Notes: generated by a model not told the origin, from the sequence alone. DNA of 64,000 nt from Aradus depressus (GCA_963662175.1 OY759218.1:6378001-6442000); one strand, 5' to 3'. Numbered from the stretch's first letter, positions 1 to 9,305 are shown. Translations and numbers: made by a program.

Positions 1-120
1 TTTAAGATAAGCTAATGGTTTGTTAGGCCATGTTTGTTAGGCCCTGATGATGATATGAAATATATCGAAACGTTGGCATTTGAATAGTGTTTTCTTCATT
101 GACTGACCCTCAATACCCCA
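1..120. repeat. Penelope-type terminal motif fragment
   Basis: The stretch around 42-76 (CTGATGATGATATG followed by ATCGAAACGTT) has the 'CTGATGA...CGAAACG' pattern also seen near 40050, 47205 and 49970. Patterns of this type are common at ends of Penelope-like and similar retroelements. Assignment is by analogy only. Confidence 0.3.
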
Positions 121-405
121 GAATTTTGAATTTAAGATAAGCTATTAGTATGTATTTAAAAAAAAAAACAGCTAATAGTTTACATTGAAGTTAAGATAAG
201 CTATTAATATTTTTAAAAAGAGCTAATAGTTTATATTGAAGCAACGAAAAACATTAATATGTTAAATAAACAGCTAATAGTTTATATTGAAGTAACGATA
301 AGCTATTAATTTGTTTAATAAACAGCTAATAGTCTATATTGAAGTAACGATAAGCTATTAATATGTTTTAAAACAGCTGATAGTTTACATTGAAATTAAG
401 AATAT
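121..405. repeat. AT-rich minisatellite, unit about 55-60 bp
   Basis: At least five degenerate tandem units built on GATAAGCTATTAATATGTTT ... CAGCTAATAGTTTA(C/T)ATTGAAG. Further units lie at about 527-600 after an unrelated insertion, so the array was interrupted. No coding potential is seen. Confidence 0.8.
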
Positions 406-409
406 TTGA

Positions 410-526
410 ATTTTTTTGCAGAGATATTGTGAAACCCATAATAAAAAATATAAAGAAAAACATATGTTTTTAAAAAAATATTGTCTTTTTTACAAAATAT
501 ATGGGAGTATTTTCGGTATTAGTTTT
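410..526. repeat. Penelope-associated tail fragment
   Basis: Resembles 42820-42900, 53395-53500 and (less closely) 28035-28100: GAGATATTGTGAAA, a tract with TATAAAGAAAAAC, then TTTCGGTATT. In the 53 kb copy this tail lies next to a GIY-YIG reading frame, so I take it as the 3' non-coding part of a Penelope-like element. It interrupts the minisatellite. Confidence 0.5.
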
Positions 527-779
527 CATTGAAGTAAAGATAAGCTATTAATATTTTTAAAAACAACTAATAGTTTACATTGAAGTGAAGATAAGATGTT
601 AATATTTTAAAGAACACTAGTATTTTACAACATTTTATAATCACAATAATAACTGATAGAATGTTCGCGGAGCAAAGCTAGGAAAACACAGATATAGAGG
701 AAGGGTTATGTGAAAGGGGGAGAGAGAAGTAGATATTAGGGTTGTGGGAAGGGGAGGAAATGTAGGATGTGGGTAGGGG

Positions 780-929
780 GAAGGGGGTGGGAATTGTCCT
801 GAGTGAACTTTGACCTCCAACTACCAATCTTGACTTAAGGTCAGTACTTTTTACCCTACTCACCTTGACCATAAAAAACTTTGTAGACAACACCGGCAAA
901 GCGAGATCTAGGATGCCATCTGTAACTCC
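780..929 (-). pseudogene. Broken partial duplicate of the MATH-gene exon at 2580-2785
   Basis: About 140 bases match 2506-2642 in the same orientation: the 3' end of the exon (reading toward ...VVYKV), the GTGAGT splice donor and about 80 bases of following intron. An extra T in the T-run shifts the frame before the donor, and the copy stops at 929-930, exactly where the inverted-repeat element at 931-2468 begins. It lacks an acceptor and the 5' two thirds of the exon, so it is unlikely to be spliced in. The offset between copies is about 1.72 kb, which fits a local tandem duplication or a rearrangement tied to the insertion. Confidence 0.7.
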
Positions 930-1198
930 TTAAAGGTAGCCATACACGTACAGGAAATCCTCAAGGAAAAAGCCTCCGGGATTTCTTTGGGTATTTCCTG
1001 TACCGAACCCTCACCCACACACGGAGAGGATTTTCTTCAAGGAAATCCTTAGGGAAAAGGCCTTTGCGTTTCCTCATTCCTCAAGGCTTGAACTGTTCAG
1101 GCCGAACCTTGAGGAAATCCCCAACGTGTATGGCGGCGTCCCTTGACGCCGTGATGGATGGGAAAGGCCAAAAATCCCGAATAAAAATCAATTCTTTT

Positions 1199-1315
1199 CC
1201 GCCTTGAGGCCGGATTTAGCCTGTCTCTTGCTGCTTGTAGTGTCCTATTCCGATATGTCTCGAGACTTTTTAACAGAATTTCAGAATTTATACATATGAG
1301 TCTATCAGAATCAAA
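1199..1315 (-). pseudogene. MADF-domain-like fragment, degenerate
   Basis: The minus frame reads FDSDRLICINSEILLKSLET then YRNRTLQAARDRL, which lines up with the first MADF helices of the plus-strand copy at 2044 (shared positions include the initial F, L/I, S, Y, R, QAA, L). It begins just after an inverted 18-bp motif, as the plus-strand copy does. It has no proper start codon and the frame runs into the element's terminal repeat, so it is a fossil. The assignment rests on weak similarity and symmetry. Confidence 0.4.
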
Positions 1316-1855
1316 ACTCACAGTATCCAAAAATCAAAATTTTGGGAATTTGCCAAAAACCTCTCTCGACTACAATTTTCTTCGCTAGTTCTTGCAAATG
1401 GTTTTGTTTACATCCTGTTAGCACTTTAAAATGAAATACATTAAAAAAAAACGAATTTTTATATAGCGTTATAAAAATAAAAGCAGTAAAATTTTGGATA
1501 ATGTTAGTTTTGAAAGCAATGTTTGGATAATGTGAGTTTTGATTGGCACCACATAGGATAATGTTAGTTTTGTTCCCAACTTTCTCAAACATGTATAAAT
1601 AAATCAAAACCATTCAACATTTTCAAATTCAATGTAAATTTATTGTTACAATTATTAAATATTTTTTTTTTTAATGAAAAATGATTATAATTGACACATA
1701 ATGGTAATTTTACATAAAGCATAGATAATAATAAAATTTTATTTAAAATAAAAACTGCAAAAAAATACAGCACAAAATAAAGAAATAAACGATAACCTCT
1801 TTGAGCAGGTTATGCTTGCAAATACTGCTTTCTGATTGGTTAAAAGACGCTTAGT

Positions 1856-1897
1856 GTCAGAACTAACATTATCCACTAGGATAATGTTAGTTCTGAC
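1856..1897. repeat. Perfect 19-bp-arm inverted repeat of the 18-bp motif
   Basis: GTCAGAACTAACATTATCC, a 4-base spacer (ACTA), then its reverse complement. Each arm holds one copy of the GGATAATGTTAGTTYTGA motif, so two motif copies face each other as a palindrome. Confidence 0.85.
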
Positions 1898-2043
1898 TCC
1901 AACCCTCAACTTCTAGGCCCATTAAACCTAGGATATGGTGACTTTTGAATCTAACCAACGCCATATTTGAATTCAGCTCAAAAAATTGCAAAAATAACCA
2001 CTGCAATCTCAATTTTGTTAATTTTGGATATTGTGAGTTTTGA

Positions 2044-2331
2044 TTCTGGAGGACTCATATATACGAGAATGAACCTTGGTTGTGGCAAGTGAGTTCAAAA
2101 CACTACCATGACAGAAATAGAAAGCAGGCCGCGTACGCGAAAATGTTAGAAAAATTGAAAGAAGTGGACGCAAAGGCAACAAAAGATGACGTTATTAAAA
2201 AAATAAACAATATGAGAAGCGCTCTCCGAAAAGAAAAGAAAAAAATTAAGGAATCGCTGAAGTCAGGAGCATCTGCTGATTCAGTGTACAAGCCTAAGTT
2301 ATGGTACCTCTCAATGTTGAGGGTTTATTGA
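2044..2331 (+). pseudogene. MADF (Myb/SANT-like) domain protein fragment
   Basis: An open frame of about 95 codons follows a TGA at 2041-2043. It carries the MADF signature: YENEPWLWQVSSKHYHDRN, then R..QAAYAKML, a middle helix NNMRSALRKEKKK, a SGAS linker and a KLWYLSML end. MADF domains bind DNA and occur in insect Adf-1-type factors and as accessory proteins of PIF/Harbinger transposons. No ATG precedes the domain and it stops at once after the last helix, where a host protein would continue, so it is a truncated remnant or an exon. A motif copy (2026-2043) abuts it. Confidence 0.6.
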
Positions 2332-2579
2332 TTTAAACACATTAATTAATACTTTTCCTTGAGGAAAATCCTCTTCGTGTGTGGGCGAGGGTTCGGTACA
2401 GGATAACCCCAAGGAAATCCCGGAGGCTTTTTCCTTGAGGATTTCCTGTACATGTATGGCTACCTTTACCTGAAAATCAGGTCCAATTAGTGGACGGGTG
2501 AGGTGAGGGAGTTTCCTGAGTGACCTCTGACCTCCAACTATCAATCTTGACCCAGAATAGTACATTTCACCTTACTCAC

Positions 2580-2785
2580 CTTCACCATAAAAACTTTGTA
2601 GACCACATCGGCATACCGAGATCTAGGATGCCATCCGTAACTTTTCCCATCTGAATCAGACACATCGTCAACAACTCCAGAGTCAATTCTCTTGTCACCA
2701 TCTCCAAGAACGGCTTCGTAGCGGACACGGCACTGATGATCAAATCCAGTGCAACGGTTCAAGTAGAGCGCCAGACGACTTTCAC
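2580..2785 (-). CDS. MATH-domain protein, last exon in window
   Basis: 206-nt exon. The acceptor is ...TTTTATAG before 2785 and the donor GTGAGTAAG follows 2580. The first two bases complete a codon, then 68 codons read RLALYLNRCTGFDHQCRVRY, later RIDSG, VVDDVSDSDGKSYGWHPR and YADVVYK. The exon starts in the phase required by exons 22827-22847, 48842-48871 and 52543-52837 (all phase 1), and the joined frame is open. Reads as the second half of a MATH/TRAF fold, after a strand ending in FGGFDWSLAVYPHG in exon 52543-52837. MATH domains usually bind peptide motifs of partner proteins, often as adaptors for ubiquitin ligases; the family member is not recognised. The exon ends in phase 0, so more exons should lie left of the window. 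Confidence 0.85.
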
Positions 2786-2914
2786 CTATAAAATTTCATA
2801 AAAGTTTGTTAGTATCTCATATACTAGCTTTGGTGAAAAGAAAGTTCCGGGATAAGTTAATAATGAGTTAAGATGTCGAACCAAGTTTCATAAAGCTCTC
2901 CATCCTACATCAAG

Positions 2915-3193
2915 TAACGCCAGAATTGAATGAATTTGAGTGAGGGGGAGATCTCTGGAAAATATACCAACCACTTTAGTACAGATCACTATCTCACCCC
3001 CTCCATCCTCTCAAATTCACCGCATACTGGCATTGCTGGGAATCTGAAAGTAATGTGTTAACATTAGGGGTTTTCTTTGTTTCTATGTACAGCGTGATTC
3101 TGACAGTGACATTCATGTATCCAGGAACGCCAGTATGAAATGATTTTGAGAGGTGGGAGGGGGAGGGAAAGTGATCTGTACATAAGTGGTTGG
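2915..3193. repeat. Family P copy, left part (split by LTR element)
   Basis: Palindromic head: ACCAACCACTT...CAGATCACT...CTCTCAAATTCA on the left mirrored by CAGTATGAAATGATTTTGAG...GTGATCTGTACATAAGTGGTTGG on the right. The BEL element is inserted after GGTTGG. The sequence resumes at 4890, and the joined site matches uninterrupted copies such as 42170 and 24900. Confidence 0.75.
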
Positions 3194-3686
3194 TGTTGGA
3201 TTTGGGTACAGGTTAAATGAGAACTTCGAGTAGAACAAGATATATATTTATTTGGACAACACCCTTATTACAAAACCGCGTGGTAACGAACACAAAGTCA
3301 GTTGTTCAATAATAAGTCCCATACCGCGTGGGAACTACACAAGTCACTCACTTACTGTGCTTGGTAACAGACGACTCACTTTATACCCGCGTGGTAAAAA
3401 AAACAACTCACTTCCGCATGGTAACTAACGACTCACCTTATACCCGCGTGGTAATAAGGACGAATCCATTCCGCACACCGCGTGCTGGCTCGACCCAGAC
3501 TCTCAGTCCACCCCGCGTGGTGACCAACTGGTCCCCAACTGGTCCCCCTCGTTGTTAAGAGACGACTGCATCCTGTAGTTCAAAGAATCAACAAGTCACC
3601 CACCACAGGTCGTTCAAGGAACACACCGTAGGTATCGATTCTCGGCGTGTTCCCGAATTCACTCGCACTCAACTCGCGACTTAACA
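3194..3686 (-). repeat. BEL element LTR (3' LTR in coding sense)
   Basis: 493 bp, TG...CA ends on both strands (TGTTGGATTTGGG ... GACTTAACA). Contains seven spaced copies of a CCGCGTGG-like motif starting near 3276, 3324, 3387, 3414, 3444, 3478 and 3513. A 76-codon plus-strand frame here is repeated exactly in the other LTR because the LTRs are near-identical, not because it encodes a protein. Confidence 0.92.
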
Positions 3687-3714
3687 TCCCGCCCCCCATG
3701 AAGGCTCGGCTTCA

Positions 3715-3999
3715 TTATTGCGTTGGGAGCGGGCATAGTCGCGAAAGCGGTCTGCGCACGACCCCGGTGGTCGTTGCGACATCCGCGACTCTCGCGACCC
3801 CGTATTGCCCCGGGTAGAGCTGGGTGATCCGTCCCAGCTTCCAGGATTGCGGCGGAGCGTTGTCGTCCCCGTGGGTCTCCTTCAAGAACACTTCTGACGC
3901 GAGCGGGTACCGTTGTAGTTCCCGATTAGCTAGCTCATGTAGCGTGCGAATCGCGAGAAAAGGCGCGGAAGTCGTCCATGAACGGAGCGGAGGCGACAT
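3715..3999 (-). pseudogene. BEL/Pao Pol C-terminal remnant (post-integrase DUF5641-type domain)
   Basis: The minus frame contains ASEVFLKETHGDDNAPPQSW, KLGRITQLYPGQYGVARV and RRPLSRLCPLP. This matches the short domain after integrase in BEL/Pao polyproteins (DNxPP..WKLGRI...G.D...RV..V....G...RP...L..LP). The stop lies about 30 bases before the LTR, as usual for BEL. The 94 codons are the only recognisable pol part; the rest is deleted. Noticeably GC-rich compared with surroundings. Confidence 0.85.
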
Positions 4000-4396
4000 G
4001 CATCAGTGTAGCGAATGGTGTGCGAGTGGTGATCTTAGTGCCGCGTGGATTGGAAGGCGGCTGTCCGAGCCGACTTTTGCGTCCAGGCATACGATGAGTA
4101 GGCCAATTGGTGCGTTGAGGTCGTGGGTTGCAGGCTTCATCCAAAGAGGCTGGAGGCGCGAGCGCTGAAGTGTCGGTTCAGCTTGCGCAGAAGAGGCGTC
4201 GCAGGTGGGTTCGTTCGCGGTAGCGGGAGGTGCAGTCTTCTCAGCAGCAGAAGATCTACGGCGTCGGCGCTAGTGCCGATGGGTTGTCGTTTTTTCTAAG
4301 TCGACTAATTTGACTTTCTTCGCGACATTTTGAAATTGAGAATAATGAAATGAAATGGACTGTATTACTTACTTTAATCCGGCCCGGTAAAAACCA

Positions 4397-4889
4397 TGTT
4401 GGGTTTGGGTACAGGTTAAATGAGAACTTCGAGTAGAACAAGAGATATATTTATTTGGACAACACCCTTATTACAAAACCGCGTGGTAACGAACACAAAG
4501 TAAGTTGTTCAATAATAAGTCCCATACCGCGTGGGAACTACACAAGTCACTCACTTACTGTGCTTGGTAACAGACGACTCACTTTATACCCGCGTGGTAA
4601 AAAAAACAACTCACTTCCGCATGGTAACTAACGACTCACCTTATACCCGCGTGGTAATAAGGACGAATCCATTCCGCACACCGCGTGCTGGCTCGACCCA
4701 GACTCTCAGTCCACCCCGCGTGGTGACCAACTGGTCCCCAACTGGTCCCCCTCGTTGTTAAGAGACGACTGCATCCTGTAGTTCAAAGAATCAACAAGTC
4801 ACCCACCACAGGTCGTTCAAGGAACACACCGTAGGTATCGATTCTCGGCGTGTTCCCGAATTCACTCGCACTCAACTCGCGACTTAACA
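4397..4889 (-). repeat. BEL element LTR (5' LTR in coding sense)
   Basis: Same length as the left LTR (493 bp). Differences seen by eye: TGTTGGG for TGTTGGA, AGAGATAT for AGATATAT, and AAAGTAAG for AAAGTCAG. Confidence 0.92.
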
Positions 4890-5515
4890 GTTGGTATAAG
4901 AAAGGCTTGTTTTGGCCACATCACATATATTTATTTTTTCTTTATTTTTTATCATAAAAACTACCGATAATAAAGAGATATTTTAAAATTCATTACTATG
5001 CGTTACAATTTAAACATGACACTAACATTTCCTACAGAAATTTATTTTACATTCTTTGAGGTGCTGTAACATTAGCGATCGGAAATTTATAATAAGAAAT
5101 GTTATCGAATAGGACTAACCGTTTTCGGATAAATCAAGCAAACGTCTAAAAAAATATGTTTCAGAACAACATTTTAGTACGGTTATCGGCATGTCTCTCG
5201 CAAACCAGTTTAACTTCGAAAAATCGGACTTCATATAAAATGTGCCTCTTATTATTCTCTACAACGTTTATTACGGTATCTTGTAAAATGTTCTTAGGCT
5301 CCGAAGTAAACTGGTCTTAATTTTTAAATCTAATCAGATCTAAGTTACATGTGCCATCTTCATCTCAAAGAAGTTTATTACTACAAGTGTTCCTGAGTTA
5401 CTGAAAATGGTCAAAATGTGTTCAGGGGACCTTGAAACGTGAAATTTCGTTCAAAATTCAATCTCGGATTTTCGCAAGATTTCAATACTCCTACACTAAA
5501 GGTATAAGAAAGTTA
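4890..5515 (+). repeat. Family P copy, right part (arm)
   Basis: Continues the copy begun at 2915: GTTGGTATAAGAAAGGCTTG, CACATCACATATATTTATTT, ..., AATCAGATCTAAGTTA, ending ATTTTCGCAAGATTTC...AGGTATAAGAAAGT. Matches 6720-7258, 11280-12235, 42170-42795 and 59340-60450. Confidence 0.75.
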
Positions 5516-5612
5516 AAATGTAGCTATTTCTAATTGACGCCGTCATACAATAAAAAAAAAAAATACGTTTATTGACAAAAAGGAAGAAAAAATTAGTTCT
5601 TTGTTCATTTAA

Positions 5613-5831
5613 ATGGGAGATTCGCCGTTGAATGAGAATCAACAGGTTAGCCCTTGTAGGTTTATTACTCACGGAGATGTAGCCACTTACCTAGAACCTT
5701 CAATACGCCTAAATAACAGACCGATGGACTTAACACCCTCTTTGCATAAACACGAAGCATTTTACATCACAAAACGTCAGTCGTTTTATACTGATTCTGA
5801 GTGGGTCATCGACAGCTTAACTTTTGAATGA
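5613..5831 (+). CDS. Unrecognised 72-codon open frame
   Basis: Starts ATGGGAGATTCGCCG and reads MGDSPLNENQQVSPCRF, HGDVATYLEPSIRLNNRPMD, then TDSEWVIDSLTFE and a stop. The composition is less AT-biased than its flanks and looks protein-like, but I recognise no family. Flanking ATTGACAAAAAGG (about 5571) and TTTTTTGTCAATGAG (about 5869) are inverted relative to each other, so it could sit in a small transposable element. It could also be chance. Confidence 0.2.
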   Translation: MGDSPLNENQQVSPCRFITHGDVATYLEPSIRLNNRPMDLTPSLHKHEAFYITKRQSFYTDSEWVIDSLTFE

Positions 5832-6002
5832 GTGGTCATATGAAACAAGACTTTTATTTTTATTTATTTTTTTTGTCAATGAGAAAAAAAATCCCGTTAT
5901 GAATAGAGCGTTTCCACACATAAAATTTATTAAAATTGTTTTATTTATATCTTATAGAAGTATAGAATTTTATATTTAATAATATTTATATATAGTTAGT
6001 TA

Positions 6003-6310
6003 TTATGACTCATGACCGGGCTTTAACTACGGGATCATATCGCCTACTACCAGAGCGCTCTTTCTTCAATACGGGAGTCCTAAATTTAGCCTACCCTAAA
6101 GTTTTTGTTTACCTAGAGTACGGGATCGACTCCCTGTCATTGTACAGGCTCGGGACCATCGCTTAACGTCCCATTCCAAGGGCGGAGGGCTTAAGTTTAT
6201 TTTATTACCTAGATAAAGTAAACTAACTCGGCCGGGTTACGAATCAGCGATCTTTAGCTTAGTAAGCAAACACGTTCGTAACCCGGCCGAGGCCCTTAGT
6301 TTATTTTATC
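6003..6310 (-). mobile_element. SINE-A copy with fold-back at its head
   Basis: Minus-sense body: GACTCATGACCGGGCTTTAA, CTACTACCAGAGCGCTCT, GGCTCGGGACCATCGCTTAA. Near the tRNA-like head the sequence turns back: CGGCCGGGTTACGAA (minus sense) is followed by TTCGTAACCCGGCCGAGGCC in plus sense (6275-6294), giving a palindrome. Confidence 0.8.
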
Positions 6311-6367
6311 TTTTTTATATATATTAATACACTTCTACATTTATATCTATAACTAACAAAAAAAAAA

Positions 6368-6626
6368 ATTGTCGGTGAATCACTTATAATGTATTTCGCC
6401 AGCACGAATTAATCAATTACGTTTTCTTCCTTCAAAAACCAATCAATAGTTCACTTATGTATAAAGGGTCTTCTAAATCCTCATACGAAATTTTATGTTG
6501 ATATATTCATTACATCGGCAGTTTTTAGGGTTTTCGAGTCGAACCCCCCTCTTCTGATGCACCCCCTTCTCTTCGACCGATTTCGCTGAAAATTAATAGG
6601 TGACGCCCATATAGGGTTCTGGATAC

Positions 6627-6628
<2 letters not shown>
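6368..6628 (-). repeat. Family H fragment
   Basis: Starts with the hairpin end GTCGGTGAATCAC and ACGAATTAATCAATTACG, continues through ATTCATTACATCGGCAGTTT and GGTGACGCCCATATAGGGTT, and is cut by a TA repeat at 6629. Confidence 0.7.

Positions 6629-6672
<44 letters not shown>
6629..6672. repeat. (TA)n microsatellite
   Basis: Uninterrupted AT/TA dinucleotide run at the junction of family H and family P sequence. Confidence 0.95.
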
Positions 6673-6675
<3 letters not shown>

Positions 6676-6686
6676 ATATATATACT

Positions 6687-7258
6687 TTGAGAGGGGGAGA
6701 GGGAAAGAGAATGATTTATAAAAATGTGGTTGGTACAAGAAAGTAGTGTAATAACCACATCACATATATATTTGTTTTCTTTATTTTATTACTCTTTTTA
6801 ATAAAAAAACTACCAATAATAAAAATATATTTTATAATTCGTTGGTATGCGATACAATTTAAAACATTACCTAGAAATATTTTCTATGACAATTTTTTCC
6901 ATTCTGTGGGGCGCATTGGTCTTATCTCAAATTTGTGGAAATACTAGCGATTGGAAATTTAATACCAAACATTTTTTGTAAGAGATAATTTTTCGATAGA
7001 ACTAAACGTTTTTGGGTAAATCAATGAAATGTCTAAAAAAATGTTTCAAAACAACATTTTAGGACGGTTTTCGGTATGTATCTCGCAAAAAATCGAATCA
7101 GATCTAAGTTAGCACATGTGACTTCTTCATTCCAATTTTAAAATCCATAGCTAGAATCGTTTTTAAGCTCACAACTTGAAACGTGAAAATCCGTTGAAAA
7201 CTTGTTCTCGGATTTTCGCACGATTACAGTACATTTTATACTATATAGTATAAGAAAA
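6687..7258 (+). repeat. Family P copy
   Basis: GAGAGGGGGAGAGGGAAAG..., GTGGTTGGTACAAGAAAG, CACATCACATATATATTTG, ending TTCGCACGATTACAGTAC...TATAGTATAAGAAAATG. Nearly full-length arm. Confidence 0.7.
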
Positions 7259-7839
7259 TGAAAAAAGGATAAACCAGATGGTTTAAAATGTAATAAATTA
7301 AATTTAAATAAGAATGGTGTAAATGGAAGGAGAATTTACCTGTATTGTAATATGGAAAAATATAAAAAAGAAATACACTTAATAAAAAGTAATAAAAAAA
7401 AATGCTTTCAAGAAATAAGGTAAATGTATAAATTGAAGAAAGAGAATTCAAGAGAATTAGAATTTGCAAATTTGCATTTCAAATTTTATTCATTTAAGAT
7501 TAAGCTTCCGATTTTCAATGCCTCAGAAAGGAACAATATTTTTTTATTCTACTTTGAAATTGTTTCTTTATTATGGTTCCAAATGGTCGAAGGTGAGGTC
7601 CTAACTTGACGAAACTTCAAGTCAGGAGAGAAAACGGTTTTATGTTCTATATAGTCGGCGATACTGGTTCCTGACAAGAGTGTTCAGAGAGACCTGACTC
7701 AAGAAGTCGACCGAACCTGAGTCAAGTCTCTCTCCACACCTCAGTCAAGTCCGGTCAGTAGGCCTGGATCCAGACGAGTCAAGGAAGGGATACTATGTAG
7801 TTTTCTGTGCACCCGGCCTCCCTCTGTGGTCTAAGAGTA

Positions 7840-8625
7840 TGGAGAAAAGTTATGTAATTGAAAACAGAAATGTTTTCCGACTACTTGATTCCAAAAAAAG
7901 GAAAACAAAATACTGTCTGTGTGTGTGTTCGTCTGTGAATACATAAATCCTGATAGAATAAATGTATAGACACGAAATTTTATTTGTGTAACCACAATAC
8001 CATAAGGATGGAATTAGGGGGGGGGGGGGGATTAGGGGAGAGGCTTAACACAAAAACTCTAACAACTGCCATTGTAATGAATGTTCCGACATCATATATA
8101 AATTTACAACCCCATAAGGTCGACACCTATTAATTTTCCGCGAAATTGGCCGAATGAAGGAAGGAAATAGAGGAGGGGTGCTCGATTCAAAAACACTAAT
8201 AACTTTCTTATTTTATCTGGGAGGTAAAATAAAGTTAAGCACGCCGTCCTTCGGATGGGACGTTAAGCGATGGTCCCGAGCCTGTACGATGTCAGGTACT
8301 AGTTAAAGACCCCTGCCCTAGGTGAATAAAAATTTAGGCTATATAAAATATTAGTATAGGCTATATATTAGGCTGAATAAAAAAGCCCGGGCATGAGTCA
8401 TAAAACCTAACCTAACTAATAACTTTCGAATGAATGAATGTGTCAACACAAAATGTAGTATGGGGATTCAAAAGCCCTTATGTAATATGAACTATTGATT
8501 TTTAGCCCAAACGGTTGATTGGTTTGGAGAAAAAGCGAAAACTTAATTGAATTATTCATGCTAGAGAAGTATATTGCAGGTGATTCACCGAAGAGTTTAT
8601 TTTTCTCATTTTGGATTCAGGGGGT
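7840..8625 (+). repeat. Family H copy, interrupted by SINE-A
   Basis: Subrepeats at about 7960, 8080 and 8440 (GACACGAAATTTTAT, AATTTTCCGCGAAATTGGCC). Ends with AAGTATATTGCAGGTGATTC ACCGA. SINE-A is inserted at 8207-8414 with a 12-bp duplication, and the H sequence continues on the other side. Confidence 0.75.
8207..8414 (+). mobile_element. 5'-truncated SINE-A
   Basis: The target duplication ACTAATAACTTT flanks it (8195-8206 and 8415-8426). It lacks the tRNA-like head and has an internal change around 8335-8385. The 3' end is CATGAGTCATAAAACCTAACC. 5' truncation with a duplication is what target-primed insertion predicts. Confidence 0.85.
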
Positions 8626-8626
8626 C

Positions 8627-9305
8627 GGAATACATCGAATATTTGAGTGATTACATCGGTCGGCAACAGTTCTGAGAAGTGGAGACACTCCAGTTCCGGT
8701 CGGCTGGATTAGACTGTTAGGCCCTTATGTATAGCTTCTCTGTTGATCCAAAGTTGGAGTTCTGCCCTTCTCAATTTACCTCGAGACCTCGCCAATCTAA
8801 GTAAGTTTTATGTTAACAGAACAGAGGTTGTTCAAACCTTTTCTCTGGCTATACGCTGTATAGAGAAAGTTATTAAATAGGGCTTTAAAATCACTTCGTG
8901 AATTATCGCAGGAATTTAAAAAATTGATATGTGTACTCACATGTCATCAAACAAGACATCTATTGAATTTCAGGCAAATCGGTCAAAAAGGGAGTGGAAG
9001 TTTACAGGAAAGTGGAAACGAAGAAGAAAAATCGAGTTGCAGGAGTGACTATTTTCGATTGGAAGTCTTACCTTAAAGCCCGTATTATATAAGTAACTAC
9101 TTAAAGACCTCGAAGTACTTACATAAGTAAGAAAGTTGGTAAACCAGACGGTTTTACAGACAAACACACAGACAAACTTAATTATATTTTTCGAAAAAGT
9201 CGACAACATTTTTTGTTCGATGATTAGAGCTTCCGAACGTCACCTCGCCCGATCTTCTAGCTCAAAGTAGAATTTGAACTTTCGGAAGTTCTGAAGCATT
9301 ATATT
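8627..9305. other. No recognisable feature
   Basis: Moderately AT-rich intronic sequence. A possible 19-nt minus exon ending at a GTGAGTAC donor (8934) was considered and dropped. A short HTH-free frame at 8970-9209 looks like chance. Confidence 0.4.

Larger units (their letters stand above)
931..2468. mobile_element. 1.54-kb terminal-inverted-repeat element carrying divergent MADF remnants
   Basis: The left end (931-1043, TAAAGGTAGCCATACACGTA...) and the right end read in reverse (2468-2355) match over about 110 bases. CCT flanks both ends (928-930 and 2469-2471), a possible 3-bp target duplication. Inside are two divergent MADF-like frames and several copies of an 18-bp motif. MADF/Myb-like second proteins with 3-bp duplications are known from PIF/Harbinger transposons (usually with a TWA target), so a Harbinger-like non-autonomous element is the best guess. 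No DDE transposase is present. The left 931-1136 segment also has its own inverted ends and may be a smaller MITE. Confidence 0.6.
3194..4889 (-). mobile_element. BEL/Pao LTR retrotransposon, internally deleted
   Basis: Two 493-bp direct repeats flank a 710-bp interior. The 5-bp target duplication GTTGG lies at 3189-3193 and 4890-4894. Coding orientation is minus: the pol end lies next to the left LTR. After the minus-sense 5' LTR (4889-4397) comes TGGTTTTTACCGGGCC, whose TGG fits a primer-binding site pairing with a tRNA CCA end. Before the other LTR is a purine tract GGGGGGCGGGA (3687-3697). A short minus ATG frame at 4328 (MSRRKS, then stop) may be the gag start. Protease, reverse transcriptase and most of integrase are missing. 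The LTRs show only three differences by eye, implying recent insertion. Confidence 0.9.

Noticed and set aside
121..405. CRISPR array
   Set aside because: The repeats are long, degenerate and contiguous without unique spacers, in eukaryotic DNA.
1293..2063. Treating 1293-2063 as a separate small transposon
   Set aside because: Its inverted ends coincide with the motif-plus-MADF starts, so they more likely reflect the divergent duplication inside the larger 931-2468 element.
3328..4761. Identical 76-codon frames at 3328-3558 and 4531-4761 as a duplicated small gene
   Set aside because: They lie at the same place in the two LTRs of one element; identity comes from the LTRs.
6493..6758. Membrane-like frames with YIYIYIYI
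   Set aside because: Translation of a TA microsatellite; the same applies to frames at 23084-23696 and 59355-59606.
8915..8960. A 19-nt minus-strand exon with a GTGAGTAC donor near 8934
   Set aside because: The acceptor context is weak and including 19 nt would shift the MATH reading frame.
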